A stretch of 64,000 nucleotides of DNA from Gemmataceae bacterium (GCA_009692005.1 SHZZ01000001.1:62001-126000); one strand, 5' to 3'; shown: positions 54,865 to 63,985, counted from the stretch's first letter. Notes: generated by a model not told the origin, from the letters alone. Numbers and translations: made by a program.

Positions 54865-56271
54865 TCAATAGGCGTTGCGGTGGATTATGCCCTTGAAAAC
54901 AGTCAGCCACAGGATGCGGATATCGAGCCAGGGCGACCAATGAGTGATGTAATACAGGTCAAATTGGAGCCGTTTTCGCAGGGAGGTGTTTCCTCGCCAG
55001 CCGTTTACTTGGGCCCAGCCGGTGATCCCGGCCTTTACCGCGTGGCGGACATTGTAATTGGGCAAATGTTTTTTGAATTGGTCAATAAAAACCGGCCTTT
55101 CCGGCCTTGGCCCCACCAGGCTCATCTCGCCGCGCAGGACATTAAATAGCTGCGGCAGTTCATCGATGCTGGTTTTCCTCAGAAAGGCGCCGAGCCAGGT
55201 TTTTCGATTATCGTCCTTACTGGCCCAGACCGCGCCGGTCTCCTTTTCCGCATCGACCTGCATACTGCGAAACTTCAGCATTTGAAAAACCGAGCCATTA
55301 AGTCCGCAGCGTTCTTGCCTGTAGAAAATTGGGCCCTTGCTGGTCCATTTGATTGATGCCGCCACCAAAAGAAACAGTGGGGAAATCAGAATCAGACCAA
55401 TCAGGGAAAGAACAATGTCAAGAGTTCTCTTGAATAAAACATTTATCCCGAAGTGAGGATTTTCCCGCAGGCTGACCAGGGGCATACCATCGACATCGCT
55501 GGTGGATAAAGCCAGGCCGGCAAGTTCTGGAATATCGGCCGCCAGGCGAACATCAACGAATGAATCCGCCAACAGGGAATAAACATTCCGCACATCGTCG
55601 TATCGGTTCATGGGTAAGGCTATGAAGACATGTTCCACATTGAGTTTTTTGATTAATTCCGGCAGTTCCTCAAAAGACCCCAGGCAGGAAAGGTCTTGGC
55701 TAAACCGGCTGCGTTGGTTTTCCACGAACCCCAGGTTTTTGATTCCCAGCCAAGAGTTCTTTTCCAGGGTCTTGGCCATTTTTCTGGCTACTCGCCCAAG
55801 CCCCACAATAATGGAGTTCGACTGGTCCATGCCATGGCTGCGGTAATAGCGGATTAATTTCCAGGTGAGTTGCCTGCCCACAAACAAGGCTATGGTGTTA
55901 AGAATCCCAAACAGGAGAAACATGGCGCGGGAACTGGAAAATTCTTTGCGGAAGAAATCGAAGGCAACCAAGAGCAGGACCAGGAGAAAACTTCCTTTTA
56001 CCGCGAACAGCGCCTCGTCGCGGAGTTTTCTCATGCGGTTGGCGCGGTACTGGCCGACAAAAGCGTAAGAAGCCAATGCCGCCAGTAAGATCCAGGGAAT
56101 TTGCCTGGTAACATATTCGAAATTGAGTGGAACGCCCCCTTGGGGAATCCAGTCCGTTTCGAACCTGAGGATGAAGGATCCGGCCCAGGCGAACGAAGTG
56201 ACCAACAAATCACAAAGGATAAACCAGGCGATGAGAAGCTGAATTCTGCTTTTGATCATGTTCGCGTCCAT
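54865..56271 (-). CDS. Polyprenyl-phosphate sugar phosphotransferase (WcaJ/WbaP type)
   Basis: The enzyme places the first sugar phosphate on undecaprenyl phosphate, starting exopolysaccharide or O-antigen-like repeat units at the inner membrane. The 468-residue protein has about four N-terminal membrane segments and a central CoA-binding-like nucleotide fold ([10 protein letters not shown]). A fifth hydrophobic segment ([16 protein letters not shown]) precedes the C-terminal sugar transferase domain with [17 protein letters not shown] and [21 protein letters not shown]. The start is ATG at 56271 (56259 also possible). The frame is open to 56712, but that part is antisense to the ferredoxin leader and gene and is not credible. 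No other polysaccharide genes are adjacent. Confidence 0.9.
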   Translation of the reverse strand: MDANMIKSRIQLLIAWFILCDLLVTSFAWAGSFILRFETDWIPQGGVPLNFEYVTRQIPWILLAALASYAFVGQYRANRMRKLRDEALFAVKGSFLLVLLLVAFDFFRKEFSSSRAMFLLFGILNTIALFVGRQLTWKLIRYYRSHGMDQSNSIIVGLGRVARKMAKTLEKNSWLGIKNLGFVENQRSRFSQDLSCLGSFEELPELIKKLNVEHVFIALPMNRYDDVRNVYSLLADSFVDVRLAADIPELAGLALSTSDVDGMPLVSLRENPHFGINVLFKRTLDIVLSLIGLILISPLFLLVAASIKWTSKGPIFYRQERCGLNGSVFQMLKFRSMQVDAEKETGAVWASKDDNRKTWLGAFLRKTSIDELPQLFNVLRGEMSLVGPRPERPVFIDQFKKHLPNYNVRHAVKAGITGWAQVNGWRGNTSLRKRLQFDLYYITHWSPWLDIRILWLTVFKGIIHRNAY

Positions 56272-56465
56272 GCGAAAAAAGTCCGGGATTTCCGTTCCCA
56301 GAGGCGGAGCTAGGATAATGAAAAGTTGCTTAAGTGGTCCATACCAATTGGATTGACAAAATTGCCCAAGCCGCGCAAGGCGGCGGTTATGGACAGAATC
56401 GGCCCATATTGCTAAAAGATACTTGTCGGGATGGATTTGGCCGGGATGGTTGTGTTGACTTGAGT

Positions 56466-56488
56466 CCCTTCCCTTCCCTTCCCTTCCC
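56466..56488. repeat. Pentanucleotide tandem repeat (CCCTT)4-CCC, potential G-quadruplex on the minus strand
   Basis: Five runs of CCC, each separated by TT, are perfectly spaced at 56466-56488. On the minus strand this reads GGGAA repeats, fitting the G3-N2 pattern of a stable G-quadruplex. The array ends about 23 bases before the ferredoxin ATG, just upstream of its ribosome-binding site, and on the template strand. Confidence 0.8.
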
Positions 56489-56511
56489 GCCTTGCGAAAG
56501 GAATTTATTCC

Positions 56512-56820
56512 ATGTCTCATATTGTTACCCAGCCGTGTCATGATTGTCGCTACACCGATTGCGTTGCGGTTTGCCCGGTTGAGTGTTTCTACATGGACGA
56601 TAAGATGGTCTATATTGACCCGGCGGACTGCATTGATTGCGAGGCTTGCGTGCCCGAATGCCCCGTCGAGGCAATTTTCGCAGAGGCCAATGTCCCTACT
56701 CAATGGAAGCAATTTATTACCCTGAACCTTGACCGCGCCAAAGCATTGAAAACCTCAGGTGGGCAAATCACCGAAAAACAATCCCCGTTGGAAGGCCCGG
56801 ATTGCAAGAAAAAATCATAG
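56512..56820 (+). CDS. fdxA: FdxA-like 7Fe ferredoxin
   Basis: This small cytoplasmic electron carrier has 102 residues. The first cluster region carries Cys in P-C-H-D-C-R-Y-T-D-C-V-A-V-C-P-V-E-C, as in FdxA proteins that bind one 3Fe-4S and one 4Fe-4S cluster. The second is C-I-D-C-E-A-C-V-P-E-C-P-V-E-A. A C-terminal helix of about 40 residues follows, also usual for FdxA. AAAGGAA lies about 10 bases before the ATG. A strong terminator follows, so ferredoxin is a single transcription unit and hemH downstream has its own promoter or depends on read-through. Its redox partner cannot be named. Confidence 0.95.
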   Translation: MSHIVTQPCHDCRYTDCVAVCPVECFYMDDKMVYIDPADCIDCEACVPECPVEAIFAEANVPTQWKQFITLNLDRAKALKTSGGQITEKQSPLEGPDCKKKS

Positions 56821-56849
56821 CATGCTTTCCTTTCGGGAATAATTTTCTA

Positions 56850-56879
56850 AACCTCCCGGCCTTCCCGGGAGGTTTTTTT
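56850..56879 (+). terminator. Rho-independent terminator after ferredoxin
   Basis: A perfect 10-base-pair G/C-rich stem (56850-56859 with 56865-56874), a 5-base loop CCTTC and a following T tract lie 30 bases past the ferredoxin stop and 13 bases before the hemH ATG. Confidence 0.93.
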
Positions 56880-56892
56880 AGGTCCTGACCTT

Positions 56893-57888
56893 ATGAGTCA
56901 AACTGGCATCCTCCTGGTTCAGCTTGGCACCCCCGACGCGCCAACGGCCCCGGCATTGAAGAAATACCTCAAGCAATTTCTCTCCGACCCACGGTTAATC
57001 GAGATGCCCCGGTGGAAATGGTCGATCATCCTGAACCTGTTTATCCTGCCCCGCAGGCCGGCCCAGTCGGCCAAAAAATATGCAAGGATTTGGGACAAAG
57101 TTAAGGGATCGCCCTTGCTTCACTACACACGAATGCAGGCGGCGCTTCTTCAGGAAAAGTTCCCGGACATCGAGGTGGATTTCGGCATGCAGATTGGCAA
57201 TCCACCCCTGGTGGATTCCCTGCGGGGAATGGTGGCAAAAGGGGTCGAGAAGTTGCTCGTGTTTCCCATGTACCCGCAATATTCCGCAACCACGACCGGG
57301 TCGGCTATGGATTGTTTGGGTCATGCTTGCAAGCAAATCCGCAAGGTGCCGGCTTTGCGCGTGGTGCCCCCATACTTTGAACATCCCGGTTATATTCAAG
57401 CCTTGGCCGCCATTGTCCACGAACAAGTTTCCCGGTTGGAATGGCAACCCGACCATTTTTTGATTAGTTTTCATGGCATCCCTTTGGAATATTGCCAGAA
57501 AGGCGATCCCTACAATCTCCAGGTGGAAAAGACCACAAAAGCCCTGGTGAAAGAACTGGGATGGGAAAAAGTAAGCTGGTCGCAATCCTATCAATCCTTG
57601 TTTGGAAAAGGCGAGTGGCTTCGCCCTTATACAGAAGACCATTTGCGCGAGCTGGCGGGCCAGGGCAAGAAAAGGGTCTTTATCGTAACGCCGGGTTTCA
57701 CCTCTGATTGCCTGGAAACCCTGGACGAAATCGGCCATGAGGCCGCCGAAGTTTTTTTACAGGCGGGGGGTGAAAAGCTATTCCAGTGCCCTTGCCTGAA
57801 TGACCACCCGGTTTGGATTCAGGCCATGAGCCAAATCCTTAGGGAAGAAGGCGTTGGCTGGCTGGAAAATGGGGATAGCCAATCCTGA
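56893..57888 (+). CDS. hemH: Ferrochelatase
   Basis: The enzyme inserts ferrous iron into a porphyrin, the late step of heme synthesis. The 331-residue protein opens with I-L-L-V-Q-L-G-T-P-D-A-P. It has R-I-W-D-K-V-K-G-S-P-L, P-M-Y-P-Q-Y-S-A-T-T-T-G-S (substrate loop), the invariant His in I-S-F-H-G-I-P, and T-P-G-F-T-S-D-C-L-E-T-L-D-E-I near the C-terminus with the conserved Glu. Whether it acts on protoporphyrin or coproporphyrin is not decided here. The ATG at 56893 lies directly after the ferredoxin terminator. Protoporphyrinogen oxidase, the preceding step, is about 10 kb away. Confidence 0.96.
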   Translation: MSQTGILLVQLGTPDAPTAPALKKYLKQFLSDPRLIEMPRWKWSIILNLFILPRRPAQSAKKYARIWDKVKGSPLLHYTRMQAALLQEKFPDIEVDFGMQIGNPPLVDSLRGMVAKGVEKLLVFPMYPQYSATTTGSAMDCLGHACKQIRKVPALRVVPPYFEHPGYIQALAAIVHEQVSRLEWQPDHFLISFHGIPLEYCQKGDPYNLQVEKTTKALVKELGWEKVSWSQSYQSLFGKGEWLRPYTEDHLRELAGQGKKRVFIVTPGFTSDCLETLDEIGHEAAEVFLQAGGEKLFQCPCLNDHPVWIQAMSQILREEGVGWLENGDSQS

Positions 57889-58123
57889 TAAGAAAATCCG
57901 GTCCTAGGGGTTCAAGGGCCAGGCCATTCAGTTCAATTGGGAAAAAAGTCGTTAGGTAGGGGTGGTAACGGGAAGGGAATTCCCTGCTCCGAAAGAAAAA
58001 TAGTCCCTGGGTTCGAGGAACCATGGATTATGCCGATGTGATAAATGTCGGGGGGCGACCGAAGAGCACCTTGGAATGAACCTCACCCCACCTGCCTTTG
58101 ATTCGGAAAGGCTCCCGACAATG

Positions 58124-58163
58124 GACCGGTCGCGCAAGGTAGTGCGGCCGGTCTTATTTTTTT
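58124..58163 (+). terminator. Probable terminator of hemH
   Basis: A hairpin (GACCGG at 58124-58129 with CCGGTC at 58148-58153, extended by CGC/GCG pairing) is followed by a T-rich tract to 58163 on the plus strand. The tract overlaps the last codons of the convergent DUF1028 gene. It lies about 235 bases after the hemH stop. Confidence 0.6.
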
Positions 58164-58915
58164 ACCCCCGCTTTAAAGCGCGAAGTTAGTCCAGCGATCC
58201 GAATCAGCTCCGGAACCGGGTCGGCATGGTCGTCTACACGGAAATCAAGGAAGCGGTCGCCCATGCCGCTGGGCCCGCCATTTTTCTTGACCACCAATAA
58301 CGCCGCTGATTGCTTCCCCCTTTTATCCCCTCCCGCCTTATCTCCGGCGTCCAAGGATAGCGCCAGCCGATAGCCCAAAGGTCCTTTTGTTTCCTCGAAG
58401 GCTTTAACCATGGCATCGATCACTTGCGGCCCTGCCAAGAGATTGCCCTGGCAGGCAAAGTTCTTTCCTGTTTTTCCTCCGGCCCAGGGGTTGCATTTTT
58501 TCCCAGTGTAACTGCCGCCGTTTCCATCCTTGTCCACAAGTCCGACTTGTCGAAATTCCCTCCCCGGATCGGCTTGCAACATTTCCTCCAGCGCTTGCCC
58601 CGGCGATTTTCCCTTGGACATTAACTCCAAGCCCTGGTTGCCCAAAAGAACATTGACCATGCTTTGGGTGGCGACGGCGCCGGTTTCAGGTTTGGCCCAC
58701 GGGACTACGGCGCCCACGGCCAGGTATTTGGAGGCCACAGCCACCCCCCATTCCTGGGCCAGGGGGTCGTGTGCGGCAATGGAAAAGGTTGCCACAATAT
58801 CCCCCAACGGGGGTTCGTTTCCGACGATTCTCGGGCCACCCGGAAAAGGCCCGGCTAACATTAATAAGGGTAAGAGGATCACCGCCAAACTGTTCATTTT
58901 GAAAAAAGAGTTCAT
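58154..58915 (-). CDS. DUF1028 (Ntn-hydrolase-like) secreted protein
   Basis: The 253-residue protein has a signal peptide, then the DUF1028 pattern: A-T-F-S-I-A-A-H-D-P, E-W-G-V-A-V-A-S-K-Y-L-A-V-G, V-P-W-A, G-A-V-A-T-Q-S and N-L-L-A-G-P-Q-V. In the family this domain has an N-terminal-nucleophile hydrolase-like fold, with a Thr or Ser revealed by processing. The sequence T-F-S-I-A-A-H-D near residue 43 is the usual start of the mature domain. The biochemical reaction is not established. The signal peptide start may be residue 7 instead of residue 1. It diverges from the small gene at 58983. Confidence 0.85.
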   Translation of the reverse strand: MNSFFKMNSLAVILLPLLMLAGPFPGGPRIVGNEPPLGDIVATFSIAAHDPLAQEWGVAVASKYLAVGAVVPWAKPETGAVATQSMVNVLLGNQGLELMSKGKSPGQALEEMLQADPGREFRQVGLVDKDGNGGSYTGKKCNPWAGGKTGKNFACQGNLLAGPQVIDAMVKAFEETKGPLGYRLALSLDAGDKAGGDKRGKQSAALLVVKKNGGPSGMGDRFLDFRVDDHADPVPELIRIAGLTSRFKAGVKK

Positions 58916-58982
58916 GAGTCTGTCCTGCCAAGGCGCAATTGGATTCCTGGCAGGAAATTACCATGGGAAGTGGAAAACATCC

Positions 58983-59300
58983 ATGAAGGAATTTGTTTGT
59001 ATTGAAATTGCTTCGCTGCCGGAAGAAACCAAGGCCGCCTTTTCCCAAAGGCTAACTCTTTTTTGGTCCAACCTGTTACGGTCTGATGCGGTGTTTTTTG
59101 AAAAGGTCTACGCCGAATGCTCCCATTTTACTTCCCGTGATTCTCGGCTCCATCGAGGGTATGCCGTCGAACCGGAAATCGCCAATGACCTCCACGACCG
59201 TTTGCTGAACGCGGGCTTCTCTCTTCTCCGGCCGGATTTGCAGGATTTGTATTCCCAATTCGAGATTGTTCCTCCCGAGTGGATGCAAATTGAGCATTAA
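58983..59300 (+). CDS. Small protein of unknown function
   Basis: This 105-residue frame is a credible small gene but matches no family I know. It has no signal or membrane segment. It is rich in helix (S-L-P-E-E-T-K-A-A-F, P-D-L-Q-D-L-Y-S-Q-F) with a central R-G-Y-A-V-E-P-E-I-A. The ATG at 58983 is chosen because the long upstream frame is antisense to the DUF1028 gene. Only weak GGAAA-type ribosome-binding sequence precedes it. The lpxB gene begins about 100 bases downstream on the same strand. It could be a non-coding chance frame. Confidence 0.55.
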   Translation: MKEFVCIEIASLPEETKAAFSQRLTLFWSNLLRSDAVFFEKVYAECSHFTSRDSRLHRGYAVEPEIANDLHDRLLNAGFSLLRPDLQDLYSQFEIVPPEWMQIEH

Positions 59301-59398
59301 ACTCAGGTGATGAAAGCCATGATCTCTTGCGCCTTTCCTTGAAAAAGGGGTACTCTTTTCCTTTCTGGTAAGGACAATTGGCCGGGATTGGCTGAACG

Positions 59399-60544
59399 AT
59401 GAAATTTTTTCTCAGCGCTGGGGAACCGAGCGGGGATTTGCACGGCAGCAACCTGGCCAAGGCTTTGTCGCTATTAAGCCCAGGCCTTGAACTGGCGGGA
59501 TTCGGCGGGCCGAAAATGGCCGCCGTTGGATGCCGCCTCCTATTTCCCTTGGTCGATTATGCCATTGTGGGCATTCCCAAGGCCATTCAGGCCATTCCGC
59601 AATTACTGCGTCTGCTTGCGCAGGCGGAAGCTTTTTTTGAAAAAGAACGCCCCGACGCGCTGGTGATGATTGACTATCCCGGGTTTCACTGGTGGCTGGC
59701 GGCCCGTGCCCGGCGGCATGGAATCCCGGTGATTTATTATGTCCCGCCGCAGATTTGGGCCTGGGCCCGCTGGCGGGTGAGAAAAATGCGCCGTCTTGTG
59801 GATCTGACTCTATGCAATTTCCCTTTCGAGGAAAAATGGTTTAGTGAAAATGGCGTCAACGCGAAACTTATCGGCCACCCCTACTACGATGAAATCCTGC
59901 AGCAAAAACTTGACCTGCAATTCTTGGCGGAGCAAAAACAGCAGGGAGGAATTCCGGTCGGTTTGCTTCCCGGTTCGCGCAATCAGGAGGTGGAAAGAAA
60001 CACCCCTAGTTTGATTCGGGCCGCCGGGTTGATTTTTAATAAGCATCCCTCGGCGCGATTCCTCTTCGCTTGTTTTTCCCAGGCGCAGCAAAAAAAAGTG
60101 GATGCGCAATTGGCCGGCAGCGGTCTGCCGGTCCTGACCTTTACCGGAAAAACCCCCGAGATCATCTCCTTATCCACGGTTTGCGCCGCCGTTTCCGGTT
60201 CCGTCAGCCTGGAATTGCTGTGTGCGGAAAAACCCTCAACTATCATGTACCGGGCCAGCAAAATCGGGATCTTCTTGACCCAGTTACTCATGGCGGTCCC
60301 CTATATCACTCTGGTCAATCTCTTGGCCAGGAAGGAACTTTATCCGGAATCTTTTGGATCAGGATGCCCGGCCGAGTGGATCGCTGGGCATATCAACGGC
60401 TGGCTGGCGAAGCCGGATACCCGGCTGACCTTGGAAAAAGAATTGCGTGAACTAAAAAACCAGGTGGTTTTTCCCGGTGCCAGCCAACGGGGCGCCGAGG
60501 AGATTCTCCGCTGGATTAACCCGGCCAGACAGATTGCGGCCTAG
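59399..60544 (+). CDS. lpxB: Lipid-A-disaccharide synthase
   Basis: The glycosyltransferase joins lipid X and UDP-2,3-diacylglucosamine into the lipid A disaccharide at the inner membrane. The 381-residue protein starts S-A-G-E-P-S-G-D-L-H-G, the family signature. It continues with F-G-G-P-K-M, Y-Y-V-P-P-Q-I-W-A-W, I-G-H-P-Y-Y-D-E, L-P-G-S-R-N-Q-E-V and a C-terminal G-S-V-S-L-E-L. Length is typical. Presence of lpxB implies that the organism makes lipid A. No other lpx gene lies in the window. It converges with the outer-membrane protein gene, with 19 bases between the stop codons. Confidence 0.95.
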   Translation: MKFFLSAGEPSGDLHGSNLAKALSLLSPGLELAGFGGPKMAAVGCRLLFPLVDYAIVGIPKAIQAIPQLLRLLAQAEAFFEKERPDALVMIDYPGFHWWLAARARRHGIPVIYYVPPQIWAWARWRVRKMRRLVDLTLCNFPFEEKWFSENGVNAKLIGHPYYDEILQQKLDLQFLAEQKQQGGIPVGLLPGSRNQEVERNTPSLIRAAGLIFNKHPSARFLFACFSQAQQKKVDAQLAGSGLPVLTFTGKTPEIISLSTVCAAVSGSVSLELLCAEKPSTIMYRASKIGIFLTQLLMAVPYITLVNLLARKELYPESFGSGCPAEWIAGHINGWLAKPDTRLTLEKELRELKNQVVFPGASQRGAEEILRWINPARQIAA

Positions 60545-60563
60545 CCGCCCTTGCCCTCGAACT

Positions 60564-61430
60564 TTAGAATTGCAACCCGCCATTAAACAAGAGGCCAAAG
60601 GAGGCCAAGTCGGAATTATTCTGCCTTTGCAGAATATCGGACCAAGTGTAATCCCATTCCAACCGAACGCCGCCAAACAGATTGCATTTTCCCCATGGAA
60701 TAATCAGATCGGAATGCAGGGTCAAGAAAATGGCCCCGATGGTGTTGCTGATATTCGGGAAGCCAACGAATTCTCCCTTGCAAGTGCCGTAACGACCGCC
60801 CACATCTCCGCCAATGCGCCATTGCCTGTCCTGGCAAAAAGCGTCGCCCAAAAGGTAGTATTCCTTGCCGCCGGACATGTTGACGAAGGTCTGATTCAAG
60901 GAGATGAGTCCCAGGTCCAAGGCGGGAATGGTGATGGATCGGTTGACCCCGAAACCAAATTGCCCTGAGCGGTCCAGGTAGGGCAGATTGAAAAGGGAAA
61001 CCTGTGGGCTACGGTCGGAGCTGTTGTAGTGGACATTGGAAATACCCAGGTCGATCACCCAAGCTTTGGTGGCTTCGGGATTAAAAAACAGGGACCTGCC
61101 GCCGCCCCCCACATTCCAGCCGGCGTTTAAAACTTCATTGTAAATTCCTCCGCCGATGGGGAAATTCACGCCAGTGCGGAAATAAGTTTCCAGAACGATG
61201 GGTCCGTGCCGGCCCAGCGGGCCGCAACTTCCCTGGTCACGCGGATACAAAATCCACTGAGAGAGCGTGGCCTTGGAATAAGGGGTCACGCCATCTACGG
61301 CCTCGGAATCGTTTAATGCACTTCCTTGACCAGCCCCAGGAGCACTGGGCTGGGTTTCCTGGGAATAGGAGGATTCCCAGGTAAAGGAAGAAACGACTAA
61401 AACCGCTACCGCGAGCTTCAGGGCATTCAT
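60564..61430 (-). CDS. Probable outer-membrane beta-barrel protein
   Basis: The 288-residue protein has a signal peptide. The remainder is rich in amphipathic beta strands with alternating aromatic and small residues (L-F-F-N-P-E-A, V-I-D-L-G-I-S-N-V-H-Y, F-G-F-G-V-N-R-S, L-F-G-G-V-R-L-E-W-D-Y-T-W). It ends with a terminal Phe (L-Q-F), as outer-membrane barrels recognised by BamA do. It resembles the BBP7-like barrels of Planctomycetota (inference). No enzyme residues were seen. Its gene converges with lpxB. Confidence 0.7.
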   Translation of the reverse strand: MNALKLAVAVLVVSSFTWESSYSQETQPSAPGAGQGSALNDSEAVDGVTPYSKATLSQWILYPRDQGSCGPLGRHGPIVLETYFRTGVNFPIGGGIYNEVLNAGWNVGGGGRSLFFNPEATKAWVIDLGISNVHYNSSDRSPQVSLFNLPYLDRSGQFGFGVNRSITIPALDLGLISLNQTFVNMSGGKEYYLLGDAFCQDRQWRIGGDVGGRYGTCKGEFVGFPNISNTIGAIFLTLHSDLIIPWGKCNLFGGVRLEWDYTWSDILQRQNNSDLASFGLLFNGGLQF

Positions 61431-61636
61431 GCCGACCTCGCCAATATTTCATTGTGAATCCCACGGGATTGCACCGAGGGACTACGATTAAACACCACCC
61501 TTTTCCCTCGTGAAAAGAGAAAAGGTTCCAGTAATTCTTCGGAAAAGGAATGGGGGGATATTAACAAGAAAGCAAAATAAGCCGGAAAAGCGGGAAATAA
61601 GGCTTAAAAAACGGCAAAATGGGGTGTCTGGATTAG

Positions 61637-62758
61637 TTAAAAGGGGGAGGGTCCGATCCAGGGCAATAATAAAAACGGGTGGTTCAAAAAACCCGTTTCC
61701 GGGTGGTAGTTAATAAACTCCTTGAAATAAACCAAGAATATTGCGGCCAGCCAAAGCAACGGCGAAAAAATTGCAATCGACCAGAGCGTGCCCTTGGTGG
61801 TTTTGACGATCACTGATTGGGCTATCGCAACCAAGGATTTAGGCGCGATCAATTCCACTTTCAGCAACGGAATTGAAAACCCTTGTTCGGCCAACAGGGA
61901 ACGATTTTTTTCATCCAAATCCCCCTTTTTCACCATAACCCACAAGGACTTGGCATAAAGCTTGACTGCATGGTTCCTGACCCAAGAAACTGCCAGGAAT
62001 AACACCAGGCCATAAATATAAAAATAGGGTTGAACCTTTTTCTGAAATTCCTGGTCGGTTAATTCGGCCCAGGCCGGGTTGGCCAGTTCGAAAAACCTTG
62101 GGGCGCTATTCAGGATGGCGATGGGAAAGAAGGCAGATAAGAAAACCAGGGCCAGGGTGATTTTTGCCACGGGCCTTTGGTTCAGTAACCTGCGCAAAAA
62201 CCCAATGTCAAATGCGCTGGCAAACCGGCCCTGCACGGACTGATGCACTTGCCCGAGCAAAACCAGCGGCGCCATGATGAGAAATGCCAATATTCCCGCC
62301 AAACTTAAAAGAACGCCAAAGAGATAATCCTCAAATCCTTTGTTGAAGGAATTGTGCCAGCCGAATTTCCATCCCAGTTGCATGAGGAGAGTCGCCCAGG
62401 CGATCAGGAAAAAACAGGCGAAGATTTGCGCTAGCCCGGTTTGAAGGTTTTTCCAAGCGCCCTCGATGAGCCGCCAGGCCAAAAAGAAGGGGAATCGCCA
62501 ATGGTTTTTTTGCCAATCCGCTTGAATTTTCATGCGGAATTGACTGGCCAGCAGCCAGCCAGGTTGGGGCAATGCTGGAATGCTCGCGGCGGGGTTTTCT
62601 TTGGCATAAAGCTTGTGCCATAAAAGGCCAAAACGGTAATGAGCCCGCCGTCCCATAAATCCCGCAGCCAGAAGCGCGGTTACGGGAAATTGACAGAAAA
62701 ATCCCCCCAATAGGGTTTGAAATACCCAAAAGAGTATTCCCAAAAGGAATTTCACCAT
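61637..62758 (-). CDS. Multi-pass membrane protein of unknown function
   Basis: The 373-residue protein has about six hydrophobic segments: near residues 5-35, 110-132, 148-172, 200-220, 250-268 and 320-350. It contains no motif I recognise as a transporter or enzyme. Charged helical loops lie between helices 1 and 2 (residues 40-105) and between the last two helices. The ATG at 62758 lies 21 bases after the stop of the DUF1501 gene, so the two are probably co-transcribed and may share a role. Its downstream flank has no clear terminator. Confidence 0.75.
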   Translation of the reverse strand: MVKFLLGILFWVFQTLLGGFFCQFPVTALLAAGFMGRRAHYRFGLLWHKLYAKENPAASIPALPQPGWLLASQFRMKIQADWQKNHWRFPFFLAWRLIEGAWKNLQTGLAQIFACFFLIAWATLLMQLGWKFGWHNSFNKGFEDYLFGVLLSLAGILAFLIMAPLVLLGQVHQSVQGRFASAFDIGFLRRLLNQRPVAKITLALVFLSAFFPIAILNSAPRFFELANPAWAELTDQEFQKKVQPYFYIYGLVLFLAVSWVRNHAVKLYAKSLWVMVKKGDLDEKNRSLLAEQGFSIPLLKVELIAPKSLVAIAQSVIVKTTKGTLWSIAIFSPLLWLAAIFLVYFKEFINYHPETGFLNHPFLLLPWIGPSPF

Positions 62759-62779
62759 GATGCCCGCGCTTTCACTGGA

Positions 62780-63985
62780 TCAGGAGATTACGCCCGGTAT
62801 GGTTTTCCCTTGGACAAGGGATAGTGGGAATCCCATGAGCTTGCCCAAGGTGGGGGCCAGATCGATTTGATCATAGGGTTTGTCGATGCGGGCTCCCTTG
62901 GGAATGCCCGGGCCAGAAAGGATGGCGAAAATCTCTCGCGACGATTTTCCGCCAAAGTGATGTTGGAACGGAATGCTGCAGGCGCGGTTGTCATCCCGGC
63001 CGCAATCGGGAATGACGGCGAAAACCGTTTGGTTGCGGTATTCCTCGTTGGCTTGCGTCGACTGCCATAACCTTTTGACACAGTCGTCAATAATGGAAAT
63101 GGCGCGGGTGTAAAAGGCCGGCGGTCCCCAGTGAACATAATCCGGGTCGTTGTAATTGATCATGACGAGTTTCGGGTGCAGTTTGTTCATGGCCTGGATT
63201 GCCAGTTCAGTAATCAATCGGTCTCCCCTGGGGTTAATAAAGCCTGTGTTTCCATACTCTTTATGCCAGGATTCCCAAAAGGAATTCAGCGCCTGGGTTC
63301 CTGGGAGTTTGCCCTCGGGGTCGCGGTAGTTCTTTTCTTTTAATTCAGCCAGTTTCTTGGCTGCATTTTCCTGGTGGGTATTGCCTTTTGCCAAGTCCAG
63401 GTCGCGCTGGGCCAGCCAGAGTTTGAAGCGGTAAAGGCTCAAAACTTGGCAGCGGTAATCCACTCCGTACCCGGGAGTTTCACTAAAGGAGAAAAACTCT
63501 TCTTGCAACCTGTCCTCCCCGTTAATGAGCAAGGATTCATGGGATTCCACTTGAAAGTTTTTCCTGAAGTATTCAAACAGGGTCGGCGCCGGTGGGACGA
63601 ACCGCTCACCCAGGAACTTATTGCTGATGTCCTGATATTTGTCATAGCGGCCGGTCAGGATTTGCAAGGTTCCCTGGCCATGGCTGGTGATGATATCGGG
63701 GGAGGAAGCAATGCTGACATTGGGAAGAAAAGTGCCGTGGTTTCCTGCCATTTCATGAAGCAAAAAGGGGCAGAAGGTTTTATCCGGGTAGGAGATGGTC
63801 TCTTTTCTTCGCACGCCGCCACCGAAGCGGATCAAAAAAACTTTAGGTCCTTGGTAGCCCGCCTTGGCCGGGGGAGGAATCTCCTGGGCTTTCAAAATTG
63901 GTGTCCAGGCCAGGCCCAATCCCGCTGAACTGGCGGCCAGAAATTTTCTGCGGCTCCAATTTCCCAGGCTCGGTTGAGTTTTCAT
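62780..63985 (-). CDS. DUF1501 Tat-exported sulfatase-like protein
   Basis: The 401-residue protein has a twin-arginine signal, R-R-K-F-L-A-A-S-S-A-G-L-G, near residues 12-24. The alkaline phosphatase/sulfatase-like DUF1501 fold follows, with I-N-Y-N-D-P-D-Y-V-H-W-G, V-I-P-D-C-G-R-D-D, Q-H-H-F-G-G-K-S-S and S-G-P-G-I-P-K-G. Twin-arginine export implies folding with cofactor or metal in the cytoplasm before crossing the membrane. Planctomycetes carry many DUF1501 genes, usually beside a DUF1549/1553 cytochrome-like partner, which is not next to this one here. The multi-pass membrane protein gene lies 21 bases downstream. Confidence 0.88.
   Translation of the reverse strand: MKTQPSLGNWSRRKFLAASSAGLGLAWTPILKAQEIPPPAKAGYQGPKVFLIRFGGGVRRKETISYPDKTFCPFLLHEMAGNHGTFLPNVSIASSPDIITSHGQGTLQILTGRYDKYQDISNKFLGERFVPPAPTLFEYFRKNFQVESHESLLINGEDRLQEEFFSFSETPGYGVDYRCQVLSLYRFKLWLAQRDLDLAKGNTHQENAAKKLAELKEKNYRDPEGKLPGTQALNSFWESWHKEYGNTGFINPRGDRLITELAIQAMNKLHPKLVMINYNDPDYVHWGPPAFYTRAISIIDDCVKRLWQSTQANEEYRNQTVFAVIPDCGRDDNRACSIPFQHHFGGKSSREIFAILSGPGIPKGARIDKPYDQIDLAPTLGKLMGFPLSLVQGKTIPGVIS

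Noticed and set aside
56272-56712. Long N-terminal extension of the sugar transferase frame
   Set aside because: It is antisense to the ferredoxin leader and the first part of the ferredoxin gene, has no conserved sequence, and the membrane helices begin only after residue 150 of the long frame.
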